From Peromyscus leucopus (Eukaryota > Chordata > Mammalia > Rodentia > Cricetidae): 64,000 nt of DNA. The position numbers and the translations under genes are program-made. Under the pieces are notes generated by a model that searched no databases, was not told the origin of the DNA, and worked only from the letters and a program-made list of their open reading frames with translations. Of the stretch, positions 46,591 to 56,890 are shown piece after piece (the first letter of the stretch is position 1; each line of letters starts with the position of its first letter). The stretch lies in NCBI RefSeq assembly GCF_004664715.2, contig NC_051063.1, positions 67,400,518 to 67,464,517 on the forward strand, read 5' to 3'.

Positions 46591-48235
46591 CCCAGTTCAA
46601 CCTCATTAATCCAGACTTCCCAAATTGTTGTGCTTTACAATTCCCAAAGCAAACTGGAGTTTCTTAAAGTTTGGGAAATAGATATATCAAAGGGTAAAAT
46701 TTAACTAGTAAGTTCGCCACTCCCCCCCCCCCAAAAAAAAAGGGGAATCACTCCAAAGGAATAATTGTTGAGATTAGAACTAGCAACTAACATTTGCTCT
46801 GTACTAAGAAAGTTGCATTTCATTTTAACAATCATCAATTGTGGCTCTGGGTCAAATGCACTAAGCTTGATATGTACATACTACACAAAACATGGCAGAT
46901 CTATTGTTTTAGCCCACAGGTGACATTAAAACAATAGTCAGTGGATTCCCTCCAGGCCCCGAACATTTGACTACATTTCTTACAAATATTTTTGGTTTCA
47001 GGATAAAGACTTTGGTTTGTCTCCTCGTGCTTCAATTGACAAGTGGATGTCTTGGAAAGATGCTTATTTGGTATGTGAAATGTCTTTTAACTGGAGGCGA
47101 CATGTGACCTATCATGAGGCATGATCAGCTGAACAAGACTGGCCAAGGGTTTGATGCCATGCTGGCTCCCGTCAATCACACGGCTGGAGCACGTGTTCTT
47201 GCTTACAGAGGGAGCTGACCAGGCAGCACTGCCTTCTAGAAGCATCCTCTGATGGCGGTCCTCCCAGCCTGTCACCTCTACAGGAATTAAAAGCAAGCAA
47301 AGGGAAGGCTGGAAGAGTGGTTTCATTTTGAGCTTTGCAATAAGGCAGGTCCCTAGGTAGAACCTGAAGTCCTTTTCTTCTTCCTGCTCAGAATTAGAAC
47401 TAATGGCTTGCTATGTGGACCTGCTTATATGTTCTTCCCTTGTACCTCCTTTGGATTTTATACCCAGCTCCCCTGAAAGGGGTGTTCCAGGACCATAATG
47501 AAGGGGGACGCTAGGCACCTCAAGATTAAGGCAGGCTTGGTATTCACAACGTGTCAAGGTAGCTTTACGACCTCACAGTCTGTTCCTGAAATTCCAATAA
47601 TGACCCGCAGACACCAATAGAATCTAAATTTCACACAGGTCCTCTCAGGAGCACCATGGTCCCATTCAGAGGAACGGAGAGGAGAGATGGTCTCAACACC
47701 CTACAGCTGGCTACTCCCTACAGTCCAAATAGTCCAGTGGGGATCTGTGGGTTCCCAGCTTGAGGACCAGGCAGGTGGAGCACGTGATGATGGAGGCCAA
47801 ATCTACTCAACCCAGAAGAGAAGGAGAGCATGTAAAAGCAGCAGAGATGGGGCTGGAGTGTGGAGCACCAGCCTAGCAAGCTTAGAGTCCATCCTCGACA
47901 TGAGGAGAAAAACATGGCAAACATCAGGAAACGAAGTGGAACCTCAAGGACAGGGCACAGAGGAAATGCCACTAAGCTGAAACAAAAGTGTGTCCATTGA
48001 GTTTGTTTAAACACATATGTTTCCTGGCAAGTGACCCCACTTGTCTGTGGCATGAAGGTCTGCCTTCTACAATGCGCTCTTCTCCTGACAAGAGCTGCAG
48101 AATCAGCCATCCGTCTCCCCTCAGGTTGTCATTACTAACACACTGACAAGGGTTTTCAGGCCCCAACTTGGGAAATGGTGACCACTTTACATTTACCCAA
48201 ATGAGAACCTCATGAATTGTAATTAACGTCTGATT
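46591..48235. other. Unassigned noncoding stretch
   Basis: A compound homopolymer (C)12(A)9 lies near 46722-46742. A weak plus-strand ID-like piece lies at about 47845-47925 (GGGGCTGGAGTGTGGAGCAC). No gene is recognised. Confidence 0.35.
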
Positions 48236-48428
48236 TTCCAATAAACCACTTGTCCGGGTTAGCTTTCTTGGCCACCTTGACACAGCCTAGAGTCATCGGA
48301 GAGGAGAAGCCTCGGTTGGGGAATTGCCTGTTTCCGATTGGTCTGTGGGCATGTGGTCTGTGGAGGGCTGTCTTGATAACTGATACAGAAAGGTCCACTC
48401 TAGGCGAGTGATCCTAAGGTAGCCAAGG

Positions 48429-48622
48429 CGCTGGAGAGATGGCTCAGCAGTTAAGAGGGCTTGATGCTCTTCCAGAGGACCCAGGTTCTGTTCACAACAC
48501 CTACATCAAGTGTCTCACAACCACCTGTAACTCCAGTTGCAGGGGATCTGACGACACCTGGCATCTGAGGACATCTGCACATGGGTGCATCACATAAACT
48601 CATGCGGGCATACACATACAGA
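48429..48622 (+). mobile_element. B2 SINE, plus strand
   Basis: GGCGCTGGAGAGATGGCTC, CAGCAGTTAAGAGGGC and 'ttccagaggacccaggttc' give the tRNA-derived head, with box A and B regions recognisable. 'ctcacaaccacctgtaactccag' gives the body. The tail has become a GGAA tetranucleotide tract. It is inserted within an older dispersed repeat. Confidence 0.92.
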
Positions 48623-48624
48623 CA

Positions 48625-48694
48625 AGGAAGGAAGGAAGGAAGGAAGGAAGGAAGGAAGGAAGGAAGGAAGGAAGGAAGGAAGGAAGGAAGGAAG
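48625..48694 (+). repeat. (GGAA)n microsatellite
   Basis: There are about seventeen uninterrupted GGAA units. GGAA is the ETS-family core. Long GGAA arrays are known binding platforms for EWS-FLI-type fusions in human cells, so multivalent ETS binding is chemically possible here. Origin from a SINE tail is the simpler explanation. Confidence 0.95.
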
Positions 48695-48889
48695 AAATCT
48701 AAACATAAGCAATCCAGAAAGAGGGCCGGTAAGCAGTCCTCTTCCATGGTTTCTGCTTTAAGTGCCTACTTGAGTTCTTGTCCTGACTACTCTTGGTGAT
48801 GGACTGACCTGGAAGTGTAAGACACATAATACCTCTCTTCCCCTAAGTTGCTTCTGGTTAGTGTGTTTTCCTCAGTGCTGCATCCTGTA

Positions 48890-49130
48890 TGAAATGCATC
48901 CGCCCCACTTAAATACCGAAGGAAAGATCATTCCACTTCCACAATCTTAATTTAGTGCATCTGTTTGCATATTTACCAAGAAACTCCCAACGAGATAGAA
49001 GATTTCATTTCCTCATGTGCTCTTTCCTTCAGAATGGTCTTTCACAATGATGTCTTTATTTAAAAGAATAAAATCATCAATTTAAAAGTGATTATAATTA
49101 TCAAATGGTTCTTTTTTTTTTTTTAATTTT
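48890..49130. promoter_or_regulatory. Candidate conserved noncoding element
   Basis: This short repeat-free AT-rich block has CTTAATTTAGTGCATCTG, GTTTGCATATTTACC, CATCAATTTAAAAG and GATTATAATTATC. It ends at a T homopolymer near 49111-49124. It is weaker than the blocks at 14.2 or 41.3 kb. Confidence 0.3.
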
Positions 49131-50097
49131 ATTAAACAGATGAACTCCAGCTGCAGCCTCAGCCTGATGTGCAGAGCCTGACGCCACCATATGCCTCTCA
49201 CGTTGTCATCTTGTGGATGTGAGCCCCTTCCACACGGACCTTCACACAGAGCTGCGCTGAAGAGAGAGGCCAGCTGCCCTTGCTTGGTCTGTGTGGGAGA
49301 ACCCCCACCCCACCCCCAACCCCCAGACCATCATTTCTCAGTGAGGTTTGAAGATAGGTGCTTGTGGCCAGTGCCACTCACGCCAAACTCAGTTAGCCAG
49401 CTCCTCAGGAAGTCATGTTATGTTTCCGGGGCTGGCGCAGGATGGCTCATCACCAAGGAGGCAGGGCAAGAGGTGCGGGCAGCGTAAAAGAGAGAAAAGC
49501 CAGTGAGGACCAAGGACTGACCACATGGCCCTCTCCCTGGTTCCCACCAGGAGGTCTCACCCTGATTCTTACCCTGGGGCTGGCACTAGGATGGCTTTCC
49601 AGCAGGTCAGTGGGAGAACACTCGGAGGAGTCAGAGTCAGTGGCAAACGGTCTATAAGAGGCCAGACCGGTGAAGCCAGGGAGCAGACTCGTGCTATGGA
49701 ATAGAGGTGAGGAACTGAGCTGACAGCAAACAGCTGAGCAGTGATAGGCATCCGGGTACCGCTCCAAACCACGTGGCTGAGAAGCTACTGGTCACTGTGC
49801 AACTTTGAAATTTGTCAGTGTGGAACACATACTCAAAGGATTAGTAACCTCAGAATTGCCATGAAAAGCATTTGAGTGGTTACCAGATTGGGCGATTTTG
49901 GTCCCAAAGCAATATGCATTTATGTCTTAATTTCTGAACTTGATTTAATCAAAAACATAACATACATGTTAGAGACATTTCTCTCCACAAACTTTCACTT
50001 AGATTATAATATGAATCTTGTTTAGTAAAAACCCACTTAACTCCATTCAATGCTGCACAAACCCTGATTGTATGTGCAAATGCTGGCATTCAAAATA
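49131..50097. other. Unassigned noncoding stretch
   Basis: The stretch is GC-moderate at 49140-49790 and then AT-rich. There is no gene or confident repeat. Frames on both strands overlap. Confidence 0.35.
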
Positions 50098-50098
50098 C

Positions 50099-50147
50099 TA
50101 CCCCTGCCCCTGCCCCCTGCCCCCTGCCCCTGCCCCTGCCCCTGCCC
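50099..50147 (+). repeat. (CCCCTG)n tract, G-rich minus strand
   Basis: Eight CCCCTG-like units (some CCCCCTG) run without interruption. The minus strand therefore carries eight runs of four or five G separated by two or three bases, a strong G-quadruplex-forming pattern, and the plus strand could form an i-motif. Confidence 0.9.
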
Positions 50148-51290
50148 AAACTTCTGTGTCCCACTGATTCGGGCCAAGAGAACTTACAAACCCGTTTTGT
50201 CATGGAGATGATTTAGGGTAGCATTGCCCACTGCCACCCTCTAGCCCAGCAGGAAACCCAGGACAGAGGATGGATGGCAGCCTCAGTGCAGGTACTCAAC
50301 ACCCACTGGGCTGCACTGCCTGAGTGTGAAAATCGTCACAGCACACCATGCCAACACCAGACCAAAGGACAGAGGACTGCAAAGTTTAGGATAAATACCA
50401 GAAGGAGTGAGCGCTGAGCATGTACTATTTCTAAATACAATGTAGTTCACTGTACACTTATATAATTTAACTTTCAGAAATAAGAGTGTCTGACAACAAA
50501 CTCACAAAATTCTTGTTAATTACAAAAAACAATTTTGAGTCCCTCTGCGGGGCACTGGTTTGCTACTGCTCAACACCTTGAGTCACAAAGATGTTAGAGG
50601 TAGAGGTGGATGGAAAGCTACCAGTGGCCGAGCTCTTGACTACTGGCAGTATTCAGTCGTTCACAGTTGGCTACATCAAGGCACAGTAAGATCCACCCTC
50701 CCCAGATGTCCACCTTGTGAGTACATACCTGTGTACCATTCACTGTACTACCCCTAAAGCAATGAAGACAGTGACCCCACGACTTCCAATGATTTTGCCC
50801 ATTGCATATACGTTACTGTACATGTGTGTCTAACTGTTCATACTATATCCTCATATCCTCATTCACCTTTCTGTGTCTGTAGGATCTGTACTGATTGCCC
50901 TTTTCAATAGCAGTTTGGGTGGTTTATGTATATTTGTTTCAACAGTCTAGTGGAGTTGTTAACAAGAATGAAAAAGAAATCTGGGCAGGATGTTTTGCCA
51001 AAATGTTGTCATTCTAGACTACTTGGATTGAAAAAGGATGAGGAACGCTTCTGTGTTGAAGACATAAAAATAACTAAAGCACATGCCATTTATGATAGGT
51101 AACATTTAAATCTGCCATATACATAATCACAAATCCAGTGAAATGTACAGAAGAAAACTATGAATTCTAGAGAGAAGTCAACGCCTCAAAGGAGAAAGCC
51201 ACACAACACGTTCAGAGACATGATGACCTTAGTACTTCTCAAACCAACCTACACTGTCCATCAAATCTTTTAAAGAAAAAAAAAATTACC
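50148..51290. other. Unassigned noncoding stretch
   Basis: No gene or confident repeat is recognised. The composition is AT-moderate. Confidence 0.35.
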
Positions 51291-51293
51291 TCA

Positions 51294-51510
51294 GGGCTGA
51301 AAAGATGGCTCAGAGATCAAGAGTACTTGCTGCTTTGGCAGAGGATCTGAGTTTAGTTTCCAGACCCCACATTGGGTGATCATAACCACCAGTAACTCTG
51401 ACTCCAAGGGATCTGTGACGCCCTCTTCTGGCATCCACAGGTATTGCACTCACGTACTGCGCCACTGCCCTCCCCCACTACCATACGACTATAAATAAAT
51501 CTAAAAGAAT
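51294..51510 (+). mobile_element. B2/B3-type SINE, plus strand
   Basis: GGGCTGAAAAGATGGCTCAG, 'tcaagagtacttgctgctttggcagagg', 'cataaccaccagtaactctgac' and 'gccctcttctggcatccacag' run in the order of a B2/B3 SINE. An A-rich tail with AATAAATC follows. Confidence 0.88.
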
Positions 51511-51899
51511 TATTATAGCATGTGATAAACTGATTTTGAAATGTTTATGTTATTGGGAAACACCTGGCAGAGAGCAATGAAAGCATTTCCAGAAGAGTGA
51601 CCTTTCTTTGCTTCATATGGAAATCTGTTGTAGAGTGATGGTAATCTAAGAGCCTGGGGTTCGGTAGAAGGACAAAACAGGCAAACGAGATGGACTAGAA
51701 CAACCCACAGACAGATCCATGACAGAGTGGTCACTGCATAGATGAAGAGAAAAAAGGAACATCTTTATAAACAAGCATGCCCGTTTTTCTGTGGCCTGGA
51801 CCCAGACACACTGTAGCTCTACCCCTGAGAGTGAAAAGTCTCATCTCTAACTCGGTAGACCACAAAAGCCTGCAGGCCACTCACCTCCAGAAGCTAAGG
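51511..51899. other. Unassigned stretch
   Basis: No gene or repeat is recognised. Confidence 0.3.
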
Positions 51900-52440
51900 A
51901 TGGTTTTACACTCCTAAAGTCTGGGTTGTGAAAGTGACAATGGACATGGAAAAGAAGAGTTGAGGTCCACAAAGCTGATGATATTTAGAGAGAAAGTTTG
52001 CCGACACATGTCCAAGGAAATGAATGAATAGTATCTTCCTTGTTATTGGGAGAATAGAGCCTCAAAGACCAGAAATGCACTAATCACAAACAAAATCCAA
52101 CCACTCCCAACACTAACAACTTCTGTCCTATGACACCAAGAAACAAAGGCAAGCCAGTGAGGATGAGAAGTTTCCAACCCTCACAACCAGCAAAGGGCTC
52201 GTGTCCTACCTACGTAAAGTAAAGCTACTTACTTCCTTAGGAACAAGGACACACGATCTGTGCAAGAACGAATACAATAACCACATGTTTAGTGTCTTAG
52301 TCACCACAGAAGTGCAAACCAAAGCTACAGTGCCAAGATGAGCACAAACCCACGCAAGACTAAGTTAAAAAGCTTATGACACCCAAAGCTGGCATCACTG
52401 TGGAGCCACAAGGACCTTCAGGTACTGATGCTGGCAGGAG
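51900..52440 (+). mobile_element. Ancient L1 3' portion, plus strand
   Basis: CAGCAAAGGGCTCGTGTCC, 'cacacgatctgtgcaagaacgaatacaataaccac', 'tcaccacagaagtgcaaaccaaagctac' and 'gctggcatcactgtggagccac' follow the sense 3' ORF2 end of old L1 in order. It is highly diverged and noncoding. It meets a dispersed LTR-like repeat near 52440. Confidence 0.6.
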
Positions 52441-52770
52441 CTTTAGTGATGCAGTCAATGAAAGTGGTAGTGCTACTGGGAGGTGGAGAAACCTTAGGAG
52501 GAAGGACAGGTAGGAGGAAGGAGGTCCCTGGGGCATGCCTTCGGAGGGGATATTTTGTCCCTGGCTCTCCTATGCACTGTTTACTCTCCGTCATAAAGTG
52601 AGCCGCTCTGCTCCCTTCACACCCTCCTGGCCATGTTACATTGCCCCAACACAGCCAACACCATGCAGCCGTGGGCTGGATCCTCTGCAAGGAGCCAATG
52701 TACACCTTTCTTCCTGAGTTGACTTGGCTCCGGGATTCCTGCTACAGCAATGGGAAGCTGACTGTGCGGT
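52440..52770 (+). repeat. Dispersed LTR-like repeat
   Basis: Words 'gtagtgctactgggaggtggagaaacc', 'ggaaggaggtccctggggc', CGGAGGGGATATTTTGTCCC and 'caatgggaagctgactg' follow the dispersed family at 27045-27425. It lacks the left end where it abuts the L1 relic. Confidence 0.55.
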
Positions 52771-52845
52771 CAGTTTCTGTGTGTATTCTATGGTGAAAGG
52801 TCTGTCTAGATGTTCCACCCATTTTAGAAGCTGACTTCTCTGGAG

Positions 52846-52940
52846 TTAGGGACAGAGCTTGGTTGGTAGAGTATTTGCCTTGCATGTGGCCCTGGGTTCC
52901 ATCCATAGCTTCATAAAAAGAAAAGCAAAGAAATAAAATG
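52846..52940 (+). mobile_element. ID SINE
   Basis: GGGACAGAGCTTGGTTGGTAG, AGTATTTGCCTTGCATG and 'ggccctgggttccatccatagc', then an A-rich tail, match a tRNA-Ala-derived ID element (BC1-related) on the plus strand. Confidence 0.88.
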
Positions 52941-53334
52941 TGTCCTCCCTCTCCTCCTTGCTCTGGGCCCCATGTTTTCTACCCCCACTGTTATACTCAT
53001 CTTGGTTAATTGCATTCCCCTGCTCCAGTCCTGGTAACAGCCATTCATCCAAGTTATACAAGATCCTTGCAGTTAGGGCAAGTTTTAGAAATAAGTGTCC
53101 ATGCTTTTGCAGCAGACACAGATACAAGAGCGTGCCATTCTGACAGCTCCAACTCCAACCCCAGGGCTTTCCCTACCACCCCTTGCTCCACCAAGATCTC
53201 TCCCTGCACCAGTGCCCTAAACATCAACACAGCTGTCATTTCTTAGCCTATACATATACCTAAAGCAACTTCATAACATGGTGAAAACCAAATGTGACAA
53301 ACACCTGCAGTTTCCTGCCCTTTAATGATATGTA

Positions 53335-53337
<3 letters not shown>
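52941..53337. other. Unassigned stretch
   Basis: This is CT-rich sequence with no gene or repeat assigned, leading into the long CT tract. Confidence 0.3.
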
Positions 53338-53392
<55 letters not shown>

Positions 53393-53405
53393 TCCCTCCC
53401 TCCCT

Positions 53406-53461
<56 letters not shown>
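53338..53461 (+). repeat. (CT)n(CCCT)n(CT)n(CA)n tract
   Basis: The plus strand is almost purely pyrimidine for over 110 bp, with a CCCT-type interruption near 53391-53413, and ends in a short (CA)n. Long mirror-type homopurine-homopyrimidine tracts can form triplex H-DNA. Frames reading Ser-Leu or Arg-Glu repeats are artefacts. Confidence 0.95.
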
Positions 53462-53483
53462 TAATGTAAAGCAAAAGTTTAAA

Positions 53484-53690
53484 GGATTTATTTTTCTGTA
53501 CAGGTATATCGAAACGTATGTATGATTACATGCATGTCAGTGCCCATGAAGGCCAGAAGAGGGCACTGGATCTCCTGGAACTGGAGTTACAGGCGGCTGT
53601 GGACTGCCTATGTGGGTGCTGGAAATGGAACTCAGACTCTCTGCAAGAGAGGCAAACATCCTTAACCACAAGCCATCTTTCCAGCCTCTT
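53484..53690 (-). mobile_element. B3-type SINE, minus strand
   Basis: GTATGTATGATTACATGCATG, 'ggccagaagagggcactggatc', GGAACTGGAGTTACAGGCGG, 'gggtgctggaaatggaactcag', CAAGCCATCTTTCCAGCC give a reversed B3/B2-related element in the expected order. Its head runs into a short tandem array. Confidence 0.85.
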
Positions 53691-53803
53691 AAATGGAAGT
53701 CCAAGTCACTTGTACTCATCTTTCCAGCCTCTCAAATGGAAATCCAAGTCACTTGTACTCATCTTTCCAGCCTCTCAAAATAGAAGTCCAAGTCACTTGT
53801 ATT
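53674..53803 (+). repeat. 43-bp x3 tandem array from SINE edge
   Basis: Units start at 53674, 53717 and 53760, each opening CATCTTTCCAGCCTCT and ending CAAGTCACTTGTA(C/T)T. Only a few substitutions separate them. The first 15 bases of the unit are the reversed B3 head, so the array arose by duplicating the SINE-genome junction after insertion. Confidence 0.95.
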
Positions 53804-53848
53804 AATTTTCTCCTTTGCACAGTCATGATCGTCATCTGGAATACACTT

Positions 53849-53995
53849 AGCAGGCCAGATATGGTGGTACACACCTATAATCCTAGCATTTGGGAGGCTG
53901 AGGCAGGAAGATCACTGTGAGCTTGAGTTCAGCTTGGGTTACAATCAGTTTCAAGCCAGCCAGGACTCCAGAGTAAGACCCTATTTCAAATAACC
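53849..53995 (+). mobile_element. B1 SINE, plus strand
   Basis: AGGCCAGATATGGTGGTACAC, 'cctataatcctagcatttgggaggctgaggcagg', 'gagttcagcttgggttac' and 'agtaagaccctatttc' give a full-length B1 (7SL-derived) with box A at the start. The tail reads AACCCAACC-type. Confidence 0.92.
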
Positions 53996-54655
53996 CAACC
54001 AACCCTAATATCAAACTCCCCTTGCATTCCTGGGCATAAACTTGACTCTGTAGATGTATGCCATATTATTAACGAGTTAATACAATCTAATCACTTATAT
54101 ACTACTGTAAGATTCTGCACTGGTATTCACAGTATTACCATGCAGACGAACATTTATTTTTAGTGTGTAGCATCTTTATCAGGCTTAAGTTACAATGTTA
54201 CACATTACACATAGTTCACAAAATTATTAGTTTCTCTTTTTGCGTGTATTTAAACAATTCATGCACCATTACAACTTTTTGTCCAACAGGTTTAATAAAA
54301 TTCCCTTATGAAAACAACTGGGCCCAGACCATTTTGTAAGGTAGTTCCTTGAAAATGTTCTCTATTTCTCCCACGTAAATTGGTTTATTCAAGTTTGTTG
54401 TCTCTACTGGGGTTAATTTTAGTAAAACTGATTCTTTCCTAATTATGCACTTCAAATGTGTTTCAATATTTATTTGCAAATTAGTCTCTTGTGTTTTTCA
54501 AACCTTCTTCTGTATCCTATTTATTTCCTTGTTATTATTCTTGTTTTGTATATTTGTGGTTTTTTTCTCCTGGAATAAAGTGGCTAATACTTTGCCTCTT
54601 TTTCAAGAAAACTGGATTTTGGGTTATTGATTTAGTAAATGATTTTTCCCTTCTT
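53996..54655 (-). mobile_element. L1 ORF2-region fragment, reversed
   Basis: CCCTTGCATTCCTGGGCATA, 'gggcccagaccattttg', 'tctatttctcccacg', 'cttttatgc'-like AT-rich pieces and 'tttttcaagaaaactggattttgggttattgattt' follow antisense L1 ORF2 (reverse-transcriptase region) in order. It is heavily degraded and all frames are broken. It directly abuts a B1. Confidence 0.75.
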
Positions 54656-54984
54656 TAGCTGGCCTCCTGTTCCTGTCAATATGGCTTCCCAGCCAGCTGA
54701 CATCTCTACCCCACCATGACGGAAGAGCAAGCCCCCTGAACTAGGAGCCAGAACAGGCCCTGTCTCCTTTTTGAATTGCCTTTTCTCAGGTGTTTGGCCC
54801 CAGCAGTGAGAAGAGGAACTAATATACTACTCAAATGGTTCAGGTAACATCTGACTGCAAAGAGTGTCACTAGTGTGTGACTCTAGGATCAAAGAGAAAG
54901 GCTAAAAAAGAGAATGACAGGAAGGAGACCACAGTCAACACTGAGACCAAGGAGCAGAGCCTGGTAAAGGGAAAGGAAAGGGGA
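54656..54984. other. Unassigned stretch
   Basis: No gene or repeat is recognised, although the phrase 'ctaggagccagaacagg' suggests an old dispersed repeat. Confidence 0.3.
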
Positions 54985-55945
54985 AGCCATATATGTTAGT
55001 TCTCCGAGACCTACAGTTGCTGGAATGTGCTGTGGCTTCCATAGGAAGTGAGCCCATTCCCCCAAGGCCATGTCCCGAAGGCTTAGTTCTTGGGGGATGG
55101 TGCTATTGAAGATCTGTTAACTTCAGGGATTGTGGTGATATTTTATCGATGTCCCCCAATAAAGTTTATCTGAGGACCAGAGAAAAAAGCCGAACAACTA
55201 TATTAAACATAGAAGTCAGGCAATGGTAGCTCATGCCTTTAATTTCTATCACTTGGGAGGCAGGGATCTTTTTGGATCTCTGTGAGTTCAAGGCTACACT
55301 GGGAACAGAGTCAGGTGTGGTAGTACATGCCTTGAACTCTAACACTAGTTAACCATAAAGGTCTGGAGGTCTGTACAGACAGACAGGAAGTGACAGAGCT
55401 GGGCAGAAAGAGGAAGTGATGTAGCTGGGTGGAGAGAGGAAGTGAAATGCAGAACAGAAAAGCATATAGGTATGGGTACAGGAAGTACAGGAAGTAGGTC
55501 TCTTTGGCGGAGGATCTCTAAGTGGTAAGAACGTGGCTGGCTTCTTTCTGCTTTTCTGATCTCTTAGCTTTTCACCCTATATCTGGCTCCGGGTTTTTTA
55601 ATTAATAAGACCATTCAGCACTGAAGTCTACAAGGGATGGCTTGGTTTCCTGATGAATTCACACTGAATGGGCCGTGATGGAGGAAGGAGGTCATGCGAC
55701 ATGTTTCCGAAGGGTATACGTATCCTGGTCTCCGGCTCTGCTTCCTGATCAGCATGAGGAGAGCAGTTTTGTTCCGTGACACTCTTGCTCCAGGATGCCT
55801 ATGCTACCTGCCTTACCACATGTCTAAAACACTGGAGCCAGCAGCCGAGGACTGAGACCTCTGAAATCATACACTTTCCCCCTTCAGGTTTTTATCACAG
55901 TTTCTTTGTCACAGGGAAGAAGAGTTGACACAGAACAGAAAGCAA
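54985..55945 (+). repeat. Dispersed LTR-like repeat split by a solo LTR
   Basis: The left part (54985-55130) has 'ctgtggcttccataggaag', 'ccaaggccatgtcccgaaggcttagttcttgggg'. The right part (55633-55945) has 'tcacactgaatgggccgtgatggaggaaggagg', 'ctctgcttcctgatc', 'gacacagaac'. The two make a single member of the family at 27045-27425, with a 502-bp LTR between them. Confidence 0.7.
55131..55632 (+). mobile_element. Solo LTR (B1-bearing family), 6-bp duplication
   Basis: The element starts TGTGGTGATATTTT, ends AAGTCTACA, and is flanked by AGGGAT on both sides (55125-55130 and 55633-55638). TG...CA ends and a 6-bp duplication fit ERVK-type integration. The interior has AATAAAGTTTATCTG near the start and two B1-like modules (GCAATGGTAGCTCATGCC; CAGGTGTGGTAGTACATGCC). 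Its 3' end is CACCCTATATCTGGCTCCGG. There are no internal genes. It is related to the elements at 57942-58331 and 63397-63895. Strand is given relative to this copy. Confidence 0.85.
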
Positions 55946-55984
55946 ACAGACATTTCACATCAAATGACTGTTCACTCCAGCAGT
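55946..55984. other. Short spacer
   Basis: This is a spacer between two dispersed repeats with nothing recognised in it. Confidence 0.3.
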
Positions 55985-56340
55985 CACTCTTGGCTGCTGT
56001 GATAAACCATCATTGGCCAAGGGAGACGTGTGGAATAGTTACTTTTGTCTTATGGTTCTAGAGCAAGAATCCATAATGATGGGAGAAACATGGCAGCAGG
56101 GTGGCCAGAGCAGGAAGCTGGTAGATCATCTTCCACAGCAAACACGAAGCAAAGAAAGGGAACTACAAGTGGGGTGAGGCCTCTGTCTAAGCCCCCCAAC
56201 TCCCCCTGCCCCACTTCCTCCAAGGCTCCACCTCCTAAAGGTTCCATAAACTCCCTGAAATAGCGTCACCAACTCAGGGAGCAAGTGTTCAGATGCATAA
56301 GCCTATGGCGGTCATTCCTCACTCAAACCACCACATTCAT
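55985..56340 (-). repeat. Dispersed rodent repeat, minus strand
   Basis: On the plus strand 'gctgctgtgataaaccatc', GGTTCTAGAGCAAGAATCC, 'gggagaaacatggcagcagg', 'cttcctccaaggctccacctcc' and 'atggcggtcattcctcactcaaaccacc' follow the reversed order of the family seen at 59185-59522. Confidence 0.65.
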
Positions 56341-56497
56341 TGTTAGAAGTCAGAAAGGAAAGCCTCCAGCAGTCCCTCACTGTGCTGGCAATGGAAAGGG
56401 AGATGGTCTCAAATGCTGCCAGTCATGATGTCACAAGGGCCAGCCAGGAAGGTACAGCAAGGGCAGGAAAATCCAGTATCCTTCATCTTGATTGTGT

Positions 56498-56600
<103 letters not shown>

Positions 56601-56667
56601 CACTATTCAATTTAAAAGGATCTCTTTAAGTAGAACTTAAGTTCAGATTTTGTAAAACTTTGGCTTC

Positions 56668-56890
56668 AGGGGCTGGAGAGATGGCTCAGTGGTTAAGAGT
56701 ACTGGCCATTCTAATGAAGGACTGGGGTTCAATTTCCAGCACCCACATGGCAGTTCACAACTTTCTGCAACTCCAGTTCCAGGGAATCTGGCACCCTCAC
56801 ACAGACATGCATGTAAGTAAAACACCAGACCTGCATGTAAGTAAAACACCAATACACATAAGATAAAAATTAGCAAATCTTAAAAAAACC
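56668..56890 (+). mobile_element. B2 SINE, plus strand
   Basis: GGGGCTGGAGAGATGGCTC, AGTGGTTAAGAGTACTGGCC, 'ggttcaatttccagcacccacatgg' and 'tctgcaactccagttccaggg' give a well-preserved B2 with box A and box B. Near the 3' end a piece of about 24 bp containing TGCATGTAAGTAAAACACCA is duplicated in tandem (56809-56853) before an A-rich tail. Confidence 0.95.

Larger units (their letters stand above)
48236..48885 (+). repeat. Dispersed rodent repeat interrupted by B2
   Basis: The left part (to 48428) reads 'ttggccaccttgacacagcctagagtcatc', AGCCTCGGTTGGGGAATTGC, 'ctgtcttgataactgatacag'. The right part (from about 48727) reads 'ggtaagcagtcctcttccatggtttctgc', GTTCTTGTCCTGACTAC, 'gaagtgtaag'. Together they make a diverged copy of the family at 26560-26950. 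A B2 with a (GGAA)n tail splits it. Confidence 0.7.

Noticed and set aside
52846..52940. tRNA gene
   Set aside because: The tRNA-like head belongs to an ID SINE with an A-rich tail; it cannot fold as a complete cloverleaf with a normal 3' end.
53243..53525. Frames with Ser-Leu or Arg-Glu repeats
   Set aside because: They are translations of the (CT)n tract. The same applies to 56340-56640.
53674..53803. Possible CRISPR-like repeat array
   Set aside because: The 43-bp units are directly adjacent without spacers and derive from a SINE junction.
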